This document shows positions 48,549-54,753 of a stretch of DNA of 64,000 nt, piece by piece. Source of the DNA: Thioalkalivibrio sp. ALJ21. Lineage in GTDB: Bacteria; Pseudomonadota; Gammaproteobacteria; Ectothiorhodospirales; Ectothiorhodospiraceae. Position 1 is the first letter of the stretch. The number at the start of each line of letters is the position of its first letter. The DNA lies in contig NZ_KB905158.1 in the NCBI RefSeq assembly GCF_000378605.1, positions 186,001 through 250,000 of the forward strand, read 5' to 3'. A program made the position numbers and the translations under genes. The notes beneath the pieces were generated by a model. It saw only the letters and a list, made by a program, of their open reading frames with translations, made no database searches and was not told the DNA's origin.

Positions 48549-49580
48549 CTACATCCGAAGCCGTGGCCTTGGAGAGGACGAGGGGCCCGGCAACGCGCTT
48601 GAGACGGACTCGGACGCCGCCTGATGATTCTTCCTGATGCGCTCTTCCAGTATGTGGGCCTGAAGAACCTTGTGAGCCGGGGACCCATCGATGCCGGCGC
48701 CCAGGCTGATCGTTGTGTTGACATTACGCGGTTTGGGCTCGGCGGACTCCATGATCTCAATGCGCGCCGTCATCGGCATCTCGGCCGCTCCCCCGGGATG
48801 CTTCAGCGCGATGGCGCGAGCGGCGCGCTTGCCCGCCTGGTCGACTACATCCTGCTCCGAGGAAGCGAGAAGGCCCCCGATATCATCAACCTCCGGGAAA
48901 AGCCGCTGGGCCAGCGACTCCACGTATTGGCTGCCGAAAGAGCACCCAGCCGCGCCCTCAATAATGCGGTCACAGTCATTTTTCGAGGGATCGCTCGGGA
49001 TTGTGACCAGGAAGAAATCCGCTGCCTCTTCCCCGCGGCCCAGGATCGACACTTCCCACTGATCATCATCCGTTACGATTTCGAATGGCGGATAAGGCTC
49101 CCCCGATCTCCAGACGCCCCCAGCCTCGAGCGTCCTCTCTACGAACTGCTTAAGGGTGGCCAGAGGCCCTGAGCCGCCGGCGCCCGCGAAACTCACTTGG
49201 ACGCCCTGTGTTTCTTTGATCTCGAGATCCGGATCGTTTTCGCTCCAGTATCCGGCAGCGCGTAACCCGATCGAGTCGCCCTCTTCATGCCCGGAAGGTG
49301 GAAGGAAGGAAAACGTGAACTCACCCCGAGCGCCTTGATTGTCTTCCCAGCCGCTCCCCAGGATGTGTCTAACCCCATCATCCGCCATGTCCGTGACCAA
49401 ATTGAAGGCCTCAGGCGCCAGCTTGATTCGGTTCTTCGCCTCCCCGCCCAAGACTGCATAGACATCGCTTACGCTTCCATCGTCACCACCCCCGTAGAAC
49501 GCGGCCACAAAGGACGCGTCTCCGCGCGCAAACCGCGCCAGAAATTCGCTCTCGGAAAGCTCCTGTCGGCCTGGTGTCAT
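48549..49580 (-). CDS. Tagged hypothetical protein, family B (divergent)
   Basis: This 343-residue acidic protein begins M-T-P-G-R-Q-E-L-S-E-S-E-F-L-A-R-F-A-R-G-D-A, fitting the helix-Gly start of family B. The middle holds strand-rich segments (F-T-F-S-F-L-P-P; V-Q-V-S-F-A-G-A-G) and a C-S-F-G motif. It ends P-R-P-R-L-R-M. A promoter-like TTATGTGATACTGT lies about 30 bases upstream on the same strand, inside the terminator hairpin region of the previous gene. Confidence 0.75.
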   Translation of the reverse strand: MTPGRQELSESEFLARFARGDASFVAAFYGGGDDGSVSDVYAVLGGEAKNRIKLAPEAFNLVTDMADDGVRHILGSGWEDNQGARGEFTFSFLPPSGHEEGDSIGLRAAGYWSENDPDLEIKETQGVQVSFAGAGGSGPLATLKQFVERTLEAGGVWRSGEPYPPFEIVTDDDQWEVSILGRGEEAADFFLVTIPSDPSKNDCDRIIEGAAGCSFGSQYVESLAQRLFPEVDDIGGLLASSEQDVVDQAGKRAARAIALKHPGGAAEMPMTARIEIMESAEPKPRNVNTTISLGAGIDGSPAHKVLQAHILEERIRKNHQAASESVSSALPGPSSSPRPRLRM

Positions 49581-49609
49581 GAGTTTGATTCCCCTTGGGT
49601 GCCTCGCGA

Positions 49610-49654
49610 TAAAACTGGAACAGTATCACATAAGAAAAGGCCCCAGGTGGGGCC
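49610..49654 (-). terminator. Terminator of the HNH gene overlapping a promoter for 48549-49580
   Basis: On the minus strand GGCCCCACCTGGGGCC (49639-49654) is followed by TTTTCTT, a good intrinsic terminator five bases after the HNH gene's stop. The next bases, TTATGTGATACTGT, match the recurring promoter-like motif and read on toward the tagged gene at 49580. The terminator thus ends directly against the next promoter. Confidence 0.65.
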
Positions 49655-49658
49655 TCTC

Positions 49659-50228
49659 TCACTGCCAGCGGTCTTCGCGGTCCGGAACCATCCTCGATAG
49701 GTACGCATTCTGGTCCGCCAGGATCCGGCGATTCGCCAGGATTAGCGCCTCGGCCGTGTTCGGCGCAAAGGGGAGAGCGATCAGCTTGAGCCCGGCCTGC
49801 TCTGGCGTGCGCCCACCCTTGAGATCGGAGTTGCACCGGATGCAAGCGGTGGCCACGTTCGTCCAGGTATCGGGGCCACCTTGGCATCGAGGAACGATGT
49901 GGTCGCGTGTGAGTCGGCTCTCGCTATATCGGGATCCACAGTAGAGGCAGGTGTGCCGGTCCCGCGCAAAGAGCAACCGGTTCGAAAGGGGTGGAACCTT
50001 CCCACTCGGATCGCGATGCATGTCCCGGGTTGCGATAACCGGGTCGATCACCAAACGCGACCGCTCGCCGTTGCGAACACCACCCAGGACCGTGACATTC
50101 GACTCCCCTGTGCTCCAGAGCACGCGATCGGTGCAAATTAGCTCCGCAGCTCTTTGCCACGAAATCCACGCAATCGGCAGGCCCGCAGAATCCACGCGCA
50201 GGATGGGCGGGTGAGCAGGGGGTGTCAT
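49659..50228 (-). CDS. HNH endonuclease-family protein
   Basis: This 189-residue protein has an ATG behind AAAGGAG. It contains C-L-Y-C-G at about residue 92, then R-D-H-I-V-P, N-V-A-T-A-C-I-R-C-N, and K-G-G-R-T-P, the zinc-stabilised HNH pattern. Many such standalone proteins on plasmids and phages are of uncertain use: nicking, homing or restriction. The N-terminal 90 residues are unlike the nuclease and may bind DNA. Upstream (50229-50370) no gene is seen. Confidence 0.85.
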   Translation of the reverse strand: MTPPAHPPILRVDSAGLPIAWISWQRAAELICTDRVLWSTGESNVTVLGGVRNGERSRLVIDPVIATRDMHRDPSGKVPPLSNRLLFARDRHTCLYCGSRYSESRLTRDHIVPRCQGGPDTWTNVATACIRCNSDLKGGRTPEQAGLKLIALPFAPNTAEALILANRRILADQNAYLSRMVPDREDRWQ

Positions 50229-50370
50229 GTCACGCTCCTTTAGGTCATGTTCTCTTCTTGGGCTGAGGGGGCATCACGATCCCCAAACAAAAACGCACCC
50301 GGATCACCCGCCACGCGCGAAATGGCTGGCCGATGCCCGGGCACACGGACTTGGATCCACAGAATGCTGT

Positions 50371-50461
50371 TGGCGGAGAATCAGGGATTCGAACCCTGGA
50401 GACGGGGGTACCGTCTACTCCCTTAGCAGGGGAGCGCCTTCGACCACTCGGCCAATTCTCC
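50371..50461 (-). tRNA. tRNA-Ser (GCT)
   Basis: Class II cloverleaf with long variable arm; anticodon loop CTGCTAA; T-loop GGTTCGAATCC. Discriminator G and CCA are encoded. Last gene of the array in transcription order. Confidence 0.95.
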
Positions 50462-50467
50462 TTGAGC

Positions 50468-50558
50468 TGGCGGAGAGAGAGGGATTCGAACCCTCGAAGC
50501 AGGTTTGCTGCTTACACGCTTTCCAGGCGTGCGCCTTCGACCACTCGGCCACCTCTCC
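50468..50558 (-). tRNA. tRNA-Ser (GGA)
   Basis: Class II cloverleaf; anticodon loop CTGGAAA; CCA encoded. Six bases separate it from the next tRNA, so processing from one transcript is expected. Confidence 0.95.
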
Positions 50559-50926
50559 GGGTTGAAACGATGAAATAGGGGGATGACGACGCCAGCCTTT
50601 CCGCTTTTGGTTATCGGTTCAGGCGTCAGCCCATTCGGACTGAACTCGGTTGGCCCTGGCTCGGAGCTCGGTCGTTACCCCGGGCCCCAAAACCACTCGC
50701 TCCTGACCCCTGGACAGGGTGGGAGTTGGCAATCGACTCACCTATTGGCGTGAGCCGACCCGACGCCTGGGTTCCCCCGGCGCCAGACTGTGCCCAGCGT
50801 TCGATCTGGACGGGATTTTCACCGAGAGGCCAGCACCATAGGCTGTTGACTCGGCTACTGAACACCGCCATCCGGAATGAGCCCGATGAGCCGGGCATCC
50901 CATTCCGCATGGCGGGGCATCGAAAA
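50559..50926 (-). ncRNA. 368-base tRNA spacer rich in hairpins
   Basis: No gene is supported here. Several stems can be drawn: CTCAC/GTGAG near 50736-50753, CCCT/AGGG near 50714, CAGC/GCTG near 50831-50846. A long hairpin at 50865-50915 pairs CCGCCAT and CGGAATG with CATTCCG and ATGGCGG around an inner GCCCG/CGGGC. Its position between tRNA-Leu and tRNA-Ser suggests a processed structured RNA or a stabilising spacer. Confidence 0.45.
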
Positions 50927-51013
50927 TGGTGCGCAGGGCGGGACTCGAACCCGCACAGCCTCGCGGCCACTAGCCCCTCAAGCTAGCGTGTCTACCAATT
51001 CCACCACCTGCGC
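50927..51013 (-). tRNA. tRNA-Leu (GAG)
   Basis: Class II cloverleaf; anticodon loop TTGAGGG in a CTAGC/GCTAG stem; discriminator A with encoded CCA. Confidence 0.95.
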
Positions 51014-51020
51014 GCATACA

Positions 51021-51218
51021 TCATCGACGACCCGAATAGGTCGCCCGTTTGCTGCTCTCACCCTGATCGCCGCGAGAAGCGGCACTTTTTTCTCGCCGGG
51101 CCCGCTCCAAGAGCGCCCTCCGGCACCATGACGAAATCGTAACCCCGGCGATCTCGGCCGCCTGCCGGACTTCTTCGTTCTCGTAAGGCTGGAGACTGAT
51201 CGAAAGCTTCTTCCTCAT
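51021..51218 (-). CDS. Ribbon-helix-helix-like small protein (65 aa)
   Basis: This 65-residue protein lies between tRNAs, with a purine-rich GGGGG upstream. Its N-terminus, R-K-K-L-S-I-S-L-Q-P-Y-E-N-E-E-V-R-Q-A-A-E-I-A-G-V-T-I-S-S-W-C-R, has the strand-helix-helix pattern of ribbon-helix-helix regulators. The C-terminus is basic (S-K-R-A-T-Y-S-G-R-R) and could aid DNA or RNA binding. It is likely expressed with the tRNA transcript. Confidence 0.7.
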   Translation of the reverse strand: MRKKLSISLQPYENEEVRQAAEIAGVTISSWCRRALLERARREKSAASRGDQGESSKRATYSGRR

Positions 51219-51254
51219 GGCGTTGCCCCCTGCGTTTCGTTGCCGCTATGAAAT

Positions 51255-51343
51255 TGGCGGAAGTGGAGGGATTCGAACCCCCGGGCGAGATTCCCGCCTC
51301 CGGTTTTCAAGACCGGCGCCTTTGACCGCTCAGCCACACTTCC
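51255..51343 (-). tRNA. tRNA-Ser (TGA)
   Basis: Class II cloverleaf; anticodon loop CTTGAAA; discriminator G; CCA encoded. Confidence 0.95.
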
Positions 51344-51381
51344 AGATTTCGTGCACCCCCGCTTTCGCCAGGGTCGCTCAT

Positions 51382-51471
51382 TGGCGGAGAGAGAGGGATT
51401 CGAACCCCCGGGCGGGCTTCCCCGCCTCCTGTTTTCGAAACAGGCGCCTTCGACCGCTCGACCATCTCTCC
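51382..51471 (-). tRNA. tRNA-Ser (CGA)
   Basis: Class II cloverleaf; anticodon loop TTCGAAA; CCA encoded. With GCT, GGA and TGA this gives the four serine isoacceptors commonly found in gammaproteobacteria. Confidence 0.95.
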
Positions 51472-51478
51472 TGCATCG

Positions 51479-51564
51479 TGGTGGCCCCAGAGGGACTCGA
51501 ACCCTCACACCCATGGGGTAGCGAGTTTTGAGCTCGCCGCGTCTACCGATTCCGCCACAAGGCC
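51479..51564 (-). tRNA. tRNA-Leu (CAA)
   Basis: Class II cloverleaf; anticodon loop CTCAAAA in a GCGAG/CTCGC stem. The acceptor stem GGCCTTG/TGGGGCC contains three G-T pairs. CCA encoded. Confidence 0.92.
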
Positions 51565-51576
51565 TTGTTGATTCCG

Positions 51577-51837
51577 CTATTGATTCTGTGCCTCGTGGCG
51601 CTCCCGGCACTCGACGCACTGCCCCCACCCCCGGTCCGCACGCACTTTCGGCAGCGTATTGCCGCATTCCGCGCAAGAGGGCTTCCCGTCGATGTAGACC
51701 GGGGCAGGGTAGTCCGAGACGCGCTGGCGGATCTGCCGCGCACGCATCTCTTCGTCATACTCCATTTGTTCTGCCGTTTGATCGCAGGGGTCTGGCACCT
51801 GTTGATCCTCGCTGTGTCTGGGGCCGGTAATGCTCAC
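51577..51837 (-). CDS. TraR/DksA-type zinc-finger protein
   Basis: This 86-residue protein has a helical N-terminus (T-A-E-Q-M-E-Y-D-E-E-M-R-A-R-Q-I-R-Q) and a C4 zinc finger C-A-E-C-G-N-T-L-P ... G-W-G-Q-C-V-E-C near the C-terminus. That is the typical short TraR form found on plasmids and phages. TraR binds RNA polymerase and mimics DksA with ppGpp, lowering rRNA promoters and raising others. Its position inside a tRNA array is suggestive, because it could shift expression in favour of the element. Confidence 0.85.
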   Translation of the reverse strand: MSITGPRHSEDQQVPDPCDQTAEQMEYDEEMRARQIRQRVSDYPAPVYIDGKPSCAECGNTLPKVRADRGWGQCVECRERHEAQNQ

Positions 51838-51854
51838 CCGGTGCCGCTAAATGA

Positions 51855-51941
51855 TGGTGCGAACGGAGAGACTCGAACTCTCATGGGTTTTACCCCACTG
51901 GGACCTAAACCCAGCGCGTCTACCAGTTCCGCCACGTTCGC
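51855..51941 (-). tRNA. tRNA-Leu (TAG)
   Basis: Class II cloverleaf; anticodon loop TTTAGGT; discriminator A; CCA encoded. Confidence 0.95.
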
Positions 51942-51995
51942 TTTCTTATAAAATGAACAAACTATTTCTCGTAATCAGCTGATAATGCACGATTA

Positions 51996-52072
51996 TGGTG
52001 GGCCCACCAGGGCTCGAACCTGGGACCAACGAATTATGAGTTCGCTGCTCTAACCAACTGAGCTATAGGCCC
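51996..52072 (-). tRNA. tRNA with CAT anticodon (elongator Met or Ile2)
   Basis: Standard cloverleaf; anticodon loop CTCATAA; CCA encoded. It begins GGGCCTATAGCTCAG. Sequence alone does not settle whether the C34 is modified to lysidine (Ile2) or the tRNA reads AUG. Confidence 0.92.
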
Positions 52073-52117
52073 GGACTGGTCGACCGCGGCGCGCGGTGCG
52101 CAGCCTTCGGTTTTGTT

Positions 52118-52194
52118 TGGCGTCCCCGAGAGGAATTGAACCTCCAACCTGCGGCTTAGGAGGCCGCTGCTCTATCCGGTTGAGCTACGGAGAC
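52118..52194 (-). tRNA. tRNA-Arg (CCT)
   Basis: Anticodon loop CTCCTAA; discriminator G; CCA encoded. It reads AGG, which tagged genes use often in their C-terminal arginines. Confidence 0.95.
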
Positions 52195-52201
52195 AGTTGC
52201 A

Positions 52202-52277
52202 TGGCACCCCGGGAGGGACTCGAACCCCCAACTTGCGGTTTTGGAGACCGCTGCTCTACCAATTGAACTACCGAGGC
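52202..52277 (-). tRNA. tRNA-Trp (CCA)
   Basis: Anticodon loop CTCCAAA; encoded CCA end. The first acceptor pair is G-T. All other stems are regular. Confidence 0.93.
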
Positions 52278-52286
52278 GTGGAATTC

Positions 52287-52362
52287 TGGTGGGGCCTCGG
52301 GGGCTCGAACCCCGGGCCACGCGGTTAAAAGCCGCATGCTCTACCAACTGAGCTAAGGCCCC
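52287..52362 (-). tRNA. tRNA-Lys (TTT)
   Basis: Anticodon loop CTTTTAA; GGGGCCT acceptor; discriminator A; CCA encoded. Confidence 0.95.
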
Positions 52363-52367
52363 GAATA

Positions 52368-52443
52368 TGGTGTCCCTACGGGGACTTGAACCCCGGTTTC
52401 CGCCGTGAGAGGGCGGCGTCCTAGACCACTAGACGATAGGGAC
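52368..52443 (-). tRNA. tRNA-Glu (CTC)
   Basis: Loop CTCTCAC in a CCGCC/GGCGG stem, the usual Glu anticodon stem but with CTC rather than TTC; CCA encoded. It reads GAG only. Confidence 0.93.
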
Positions 52444-52450
52444 TGAATGG

Positions 52451-52527
52451 TGGCGCGCATAGGAGGACTCGAACCTCCAGCCTGCAGCTTAGAAGGTCGC
52501 TGCTCTATCCGGTTGAGCTACATGCGC
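52451..52527 (-). tRNA. tRNA-Arg (TCT)
   Basis: Loop CTTCTAA; discriminator G; CCA encoded. The anticodon stem GCGAC/GCTGC has one A-C mismatch and one G-T pair. With the CCT tRNA the array covers AGA and AGG. Confidence 0.9.
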
Positions 52528-52718
52528 AGGAACCTTTGGCCATCGGAGCCGTTTTCGATCCGGCCGCATGACTGCAGCGCGATGGAAAACGACTCCGGGC
52601 TCTTCCTCAGTTGCGCTTTCACTCGATTCCGGGCGCAGCGTGTCTTGGCTTGATGGGCATGCGATTTCGCCAGGATCGGCGATCGCGCCACAGGATTTCG
52701 CCGTTTGTTCGGCTTCAT
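52518..52718 (-). CDS. Small basic protein inside the tRNA array (66 aa)
   Basis: An ATG at 52718 follows GGAGG at ideal spacing and opens a 66-residue, strongly basic frame (K-P-N-K-R-R-N-P-V-A-R ... H-Q-A-K-T-R-C-A-R-N-R-V-K-A-Q-L-R-K). The stop lies ten bases inside tRNA-Arg (TCT). A nucleic-acid-binding role is plausible, as is a fortuitous frame. It is the only candidate gene in the 240-base gap. Confidence 0.45.
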   Translation of the reverse strand: MKPNKRRNPVARSPILAKSHAHQAKTRCARNRVKAQLRKSPESFSIALQSCGRIENGSDGQRFLRM

Positions 52719-52767
52719 GCTGACCTCCAGGGGAATGGGGCGCCTAATGCACCCGATCTCGGATTAA

Positions 52768-52842
52768 TGGCTGGGCCGGCAGGATTCGAACCTGCGCATG
52801 CCGGGATCAAAACCCGGTGCCTTACCGCTTGGCTACGGCCCA
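52768..52842 (-). tRNA. tRNA-Gln (TTG)
   Basis: TGGGCCGTAGCCAAG start typical of Gln; anticodon loop TTTTGAT; CCA encoded. Confidence 0.95.
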
Positions 52843-52845
52843 ATT

Positions 52846-52922
52846 TGGTGCCTGCGGGAGGACTCGAACCCCCAGCCGTCGGATTACAAATCCGCTGCTC
52901 TACCATTTCGAGCTACGCAGGC
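52846..52922 (-). tRNA. tRNA-Thr (TGT)
   Basis: Anticodon loop TTTGTAA; discriminator A; CCA encoded. The D arm is slightly irregular (AGCTCGAAATGG). Confidence 0.93.
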
Positions 52923-52999
52923 TCGCTTCAACCCTCAAGCCCGTCCGGAGCCGAATCGCTTTCGGGACCGAACGGAAGCCTGCGGCCTGTTGCTGAATT

Positions 53000-53076
53000 T
53001 GGTCGGGGAGGAGGGATTCGAACCCCCGACATCCTGCTCCCAAAGCAGGCGCGCTACCAGACTGCGCTACACCCCG
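53000..53076 (-). tRNA. tRNA-Pro (TGG)
   Basis: CGGGGTGTAGCGCAG start typical of Pro; anticodon loop TTTGGGA; CCA encoded. Confidence 0.95.
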
Positions 53077-53118
53077 AAACGCCGTCCTAATATGCGGGCC
53101 CCGGCGCGGACCCTAAAG

Positions 53119-53195
53119 TGGTCGGGATAGCTGGATTCGAACCAGCGGCCCCGCGCCCCCCAGGCGCGTGCTCTACCAAGCTGAGCTATACCCCG
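53119..53195 (-). tRNA. tRNA-Pro (GGG)
   Basis: Anticodon loop CTGGGGG; CCA encoded. Its first 23 bases overlap the end of the small gene at 53173-53436. Confidence 0.95.
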
Positions 53196-53436
53196 AAACG
53201 TGCAAATCATCTCCCATGCCGGCCCCGGTCACCCGCAGGCGCGACGCTTCAAAACCATCATGACCAACCGAACGCTCCTCAGCGATGCGGTCGACGTACC
53301 CACAGAGATACTCGTCGTGATCCTCGACACCCGCCGGGACGGTGACGATGAGGGTTCGAGGCATTGGCTGCCCAAAGGCGTCTTCATCGACATCCCAGAA
53401 GATCGGTTGGATACAGTATTTGCGCTCTTCACTCAC
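53173..53436 (-). CDS. Small hypothetical protein in the tRNA array (87 aa)
   Basis: The GTG at 53436, after GGAGGGCTCAGGG, starts 87 residues with convincing composition: Y-C-I-Q-P-I-F-W-D-V-D-E-D-A-F-G-Q-P-M-P-R-T-L-I-V-T-V-P. Its stop falls inside tRNA-Pro (GGG). Processing of that tRNA would cut the mRNA, so protein and tRNA production may compete. I do not recognise a family. Confidence 0.6.
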   Translation of the reverse strand: MSEERKYCIQPIFWDVDEDAFGQPMPRTLIVTVPAGVEDHDEYLCGYVDRIAEERSVGHDGFEASRLRVTGAGMGDDLHVSGYSSAW

Positions 53437-53463
53437 CCCTGAGCCCTCCCTGGTGGCGGTTGA

Positions 53464-53540
53464 TGGTTGCCCGGGCTGGATTTGAACCAGCGACCCCGCC
53501 CTTATCAGGGGCGTGCTCTGACCAACTGAGCTACCGGGCA
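53464..53540 (-). tRNA. tRNA-Ile (GAT)
   Basis: Anticodon loop CTGATAA; discriminator A; CCA encoded. Confidence 0.95.
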
Positions 53541-53562
53541 TGAAATCACGATCTGAACCGAC

Positions 53563-53648
53563 CATCCTGAAGGGTGCGCCCTAGAGCAAAGAGCGACCGT
53601 TCCTGGGAGAAGGGGCCAGTGATGTGTTAAGGCGCACCCTTCAGGATG
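53563..53648 (-). ncRNA. 18-bp perfect hairpin stem between tRNA-Ile and tRNA-Ala
   Basis: The 18 bases at 53563-53580 are exactly complementary to 53631-53648, enclosing a 50-base loop that itself can form CTGG/CCAG. In the transcript this would be a very stable hairpin. It may be a processing signal or small RNA. There is no T-run, so it is not a standard terminator. Confidence 0.55.
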
Positions 53649-53671
53649 TCGAGTCGTTTCGCGGTTGAAAT

Positions 53672-53747
53672 TGGTGGAGCCAGTCGGGATCGAACCGACG
53701 ACCCCCTGCTTGCAAAGCAGGCGCTCTCCCAGCTGAGCTATGGCCCC
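53672..53747 (-). tRNA. tRNA-Ala (TGC)
   Basis: Anticodon loop TTTGCAA; GGGGCCA acceptor; CCA encoded. Adjacent to tRNA-Ile (GAT), the same pair found in rRNA operon spacers, though in the opposite order. Confidence 0.95.
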
Positions 53748-53763
53748 GAATCTGCAGAACCAC

Positions 53764-53897
53764 CCAGGAGTACGCTTTAGCGTGGCGCGAGCCGTGCCCC
53801 CGGGATCCGTAATCCCGGTACTGAGCACCTGCCCCCACAGGTTCGCTCAGCCCCCTGTACACGGCCGCCTGTGCCGACAGCCAAAGCGCACTCCTGG
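53764..53897 (-). ncRNA. 134-base multi-stem structured RNA
   Basis: The ends pair over 15 positions with one mismatch (53764-53778 with 53883-53897). Inside, GCCGTG pairs with CACGGC and encloses two hairpins: CGGGAT/ATCCCG, and CTGAGC-ACCTG with CAGGT-TC-GCTCAG. A CTGT/ACAG hairpin lies near the 3' base on the plus strand. This nested architecture is far more ordered than a random spacer. It lies between tRNA-Asn and tRNA-Ala and would be transcribed with them. Confidence 0.6.
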
Positions 53898-53918
53898 ATG
53901 GACCTGCAACTGCTTGGT

Positions 53919-53993
53919 TGGCTGGCGTGGTAGGGATCGAACCTACGACCATCCGGTTAACAGCCGGACGCTCTGCCGCTGAGCTACACGCCA
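53919..53993 (-). tRNA. tRNA-Asn (GTT)
   Basis: TGGCGTG acceptor; anticodon loop CTGTTAA; discriminator G; CCA encoded. Confidence 0.94.
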
Positions 53994-54059
53994 TCCATTT
54001 CGATGCCTTCGGCGCGGTTCTGGCTTAGACGACCATCCGAGCGACGAAGGCGGATAAGG

Positions 54060-54145
54060 TGGAGGGTTCAGGATTTGAACCTAGGCTGGCAAGACAATCA
54101 CCGGTTTGCGCACGCCAGCCGACGAACCAACACGCCATCCCCTCC
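54060..54145 (-). tRNA. tRNA-like sequence with abnormal anticodon arm
   Basis: The acceptor GGAGGGG/ACCCTCC, a D-stem GGCG/CGTC with a GG-containing loop, and a T-loop TTCAAAT are present. The anticodon arm is anomalous: a GGCTGGC/GCCAGCC stem would enclose 23 bases, or a GCTGG/CCGGT stem a 10-base loop. The 3' end reads ACCT rather than ACCA. It may be a decayed tRNA, one with an insertion, or a tRNA mimic. Confidence 0.35.
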
Positions 54146-54181
54146 AGAGCGACCGCATTCGTTATGCAGTCACATGGAATT

Positions 54182-54255
54182 TGGAGCGGGTGATGGGAAT
54201 CGAACCCACACCATCAGCTTGGAAGGCTGAGGTTCTACCGTTGAACTACACCCGC
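54182..54255 (-). tRNA. tRNA-Gly (TCC)
   Basis: Anticodon loop CTTCCAA; discriminator T; CCA encoded. It is the first canonical tRNA of the array after the boxA leader. Confidence 0.95.
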
Positions 54256-54399
54256 AAACTTGGCCCCCTCCTGCGAGGGACGGCGCGGCACCACCCGCGC
54301 CGGAGTCCGGGGCGCCAATCACCATTCAGAGAATGGTCGGGGCACCCGCGTTCTCGGCCTGGTGAAGCCGATAAGACCTCACCTTTCTGCGAATCCAAG

Positions 54400-54412
54400 T
54401 TGTTAAAGAGCA
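54400..54412 (-). promoter_or_regulatory. rRNA-type boxA antitermination site in the tRNA leader
   Basis: The minus strand reads TGCTCTTTAACAA, identical to the boxA of enterobacterial rRNA operon leaders, where NusB/NusE (S10) bind the transcript to prevent Rho-dependent termination. It lies 145 bases before tRNA-Gly. A small hairpin CCATTC/GAATGG follows near 54320-54336. It would help a long untranslated tRNA transcript escape Rho. Confidence 0.75.
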
Positions 54413-54419
54413 GGCAACC

Positions 54420-54452
54420 AAAAAACCCCGGCGCCTCTCGGGCTCTCCGGGG
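54420..54452 (-). terminator. Intrinsic terminator-like hairpin just before boxA
   Basis: On the minus strand CCCCGG and CCGGGG enclose a 15-base loop and are followed by TTTTTT. It may end transcripts from 54754-55251. If so, the array's own promoter must lie between it and boxA, where none is obvious, or the array is read through from TTTACA-N17-TATCGT near 54675-54705. The stretch 54453-54753 has no supported gene. Confidence 0.55.
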
Positions 54453-54753
54453 TCTCTGTTTATTCAGAGTTCCTGGAGGCCCGCGGACCCCCAGCGAAGG
54501 AGGGTCTTAGTGCACTGAAATCCCAGCCTGTGATGGCTTTCTTGGATTCCTGGTTTCGGGTGACGGGTGACTCAACAGAGGCGCGCGCTGACCCAGGAGC
54601 CCTGTGGGCTCGAGAGCTGTTATCGCGCTACCTGCTTGTTGGGCCATTCCTGACTCCCGCGTATTCGATATAACTTACGATACCGACACGAAGATCAAAT
54701 GTAAATACTGTTCCGAAAAAAAATGGGACTTATACCTTTTCGGTTACGAGACC

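Noticed and set aside
53464-53747. A hidden rRNA operon fragment around tRNA-Ile and tRNA-Ala
   Set aside because: Despite boxA and this tRNA pair, no 16S, 23S or 5S sequence is present, and the pair order is reversed.
50333-54510. Plus-strand frames through the tRNA array (such as 50726-50986, 52611-53090, 53740-53982)
   Set aside because: These are reverse readings of tRNA genes with repeated G-F-E-P/S-N-P-like strings from the T-loop.
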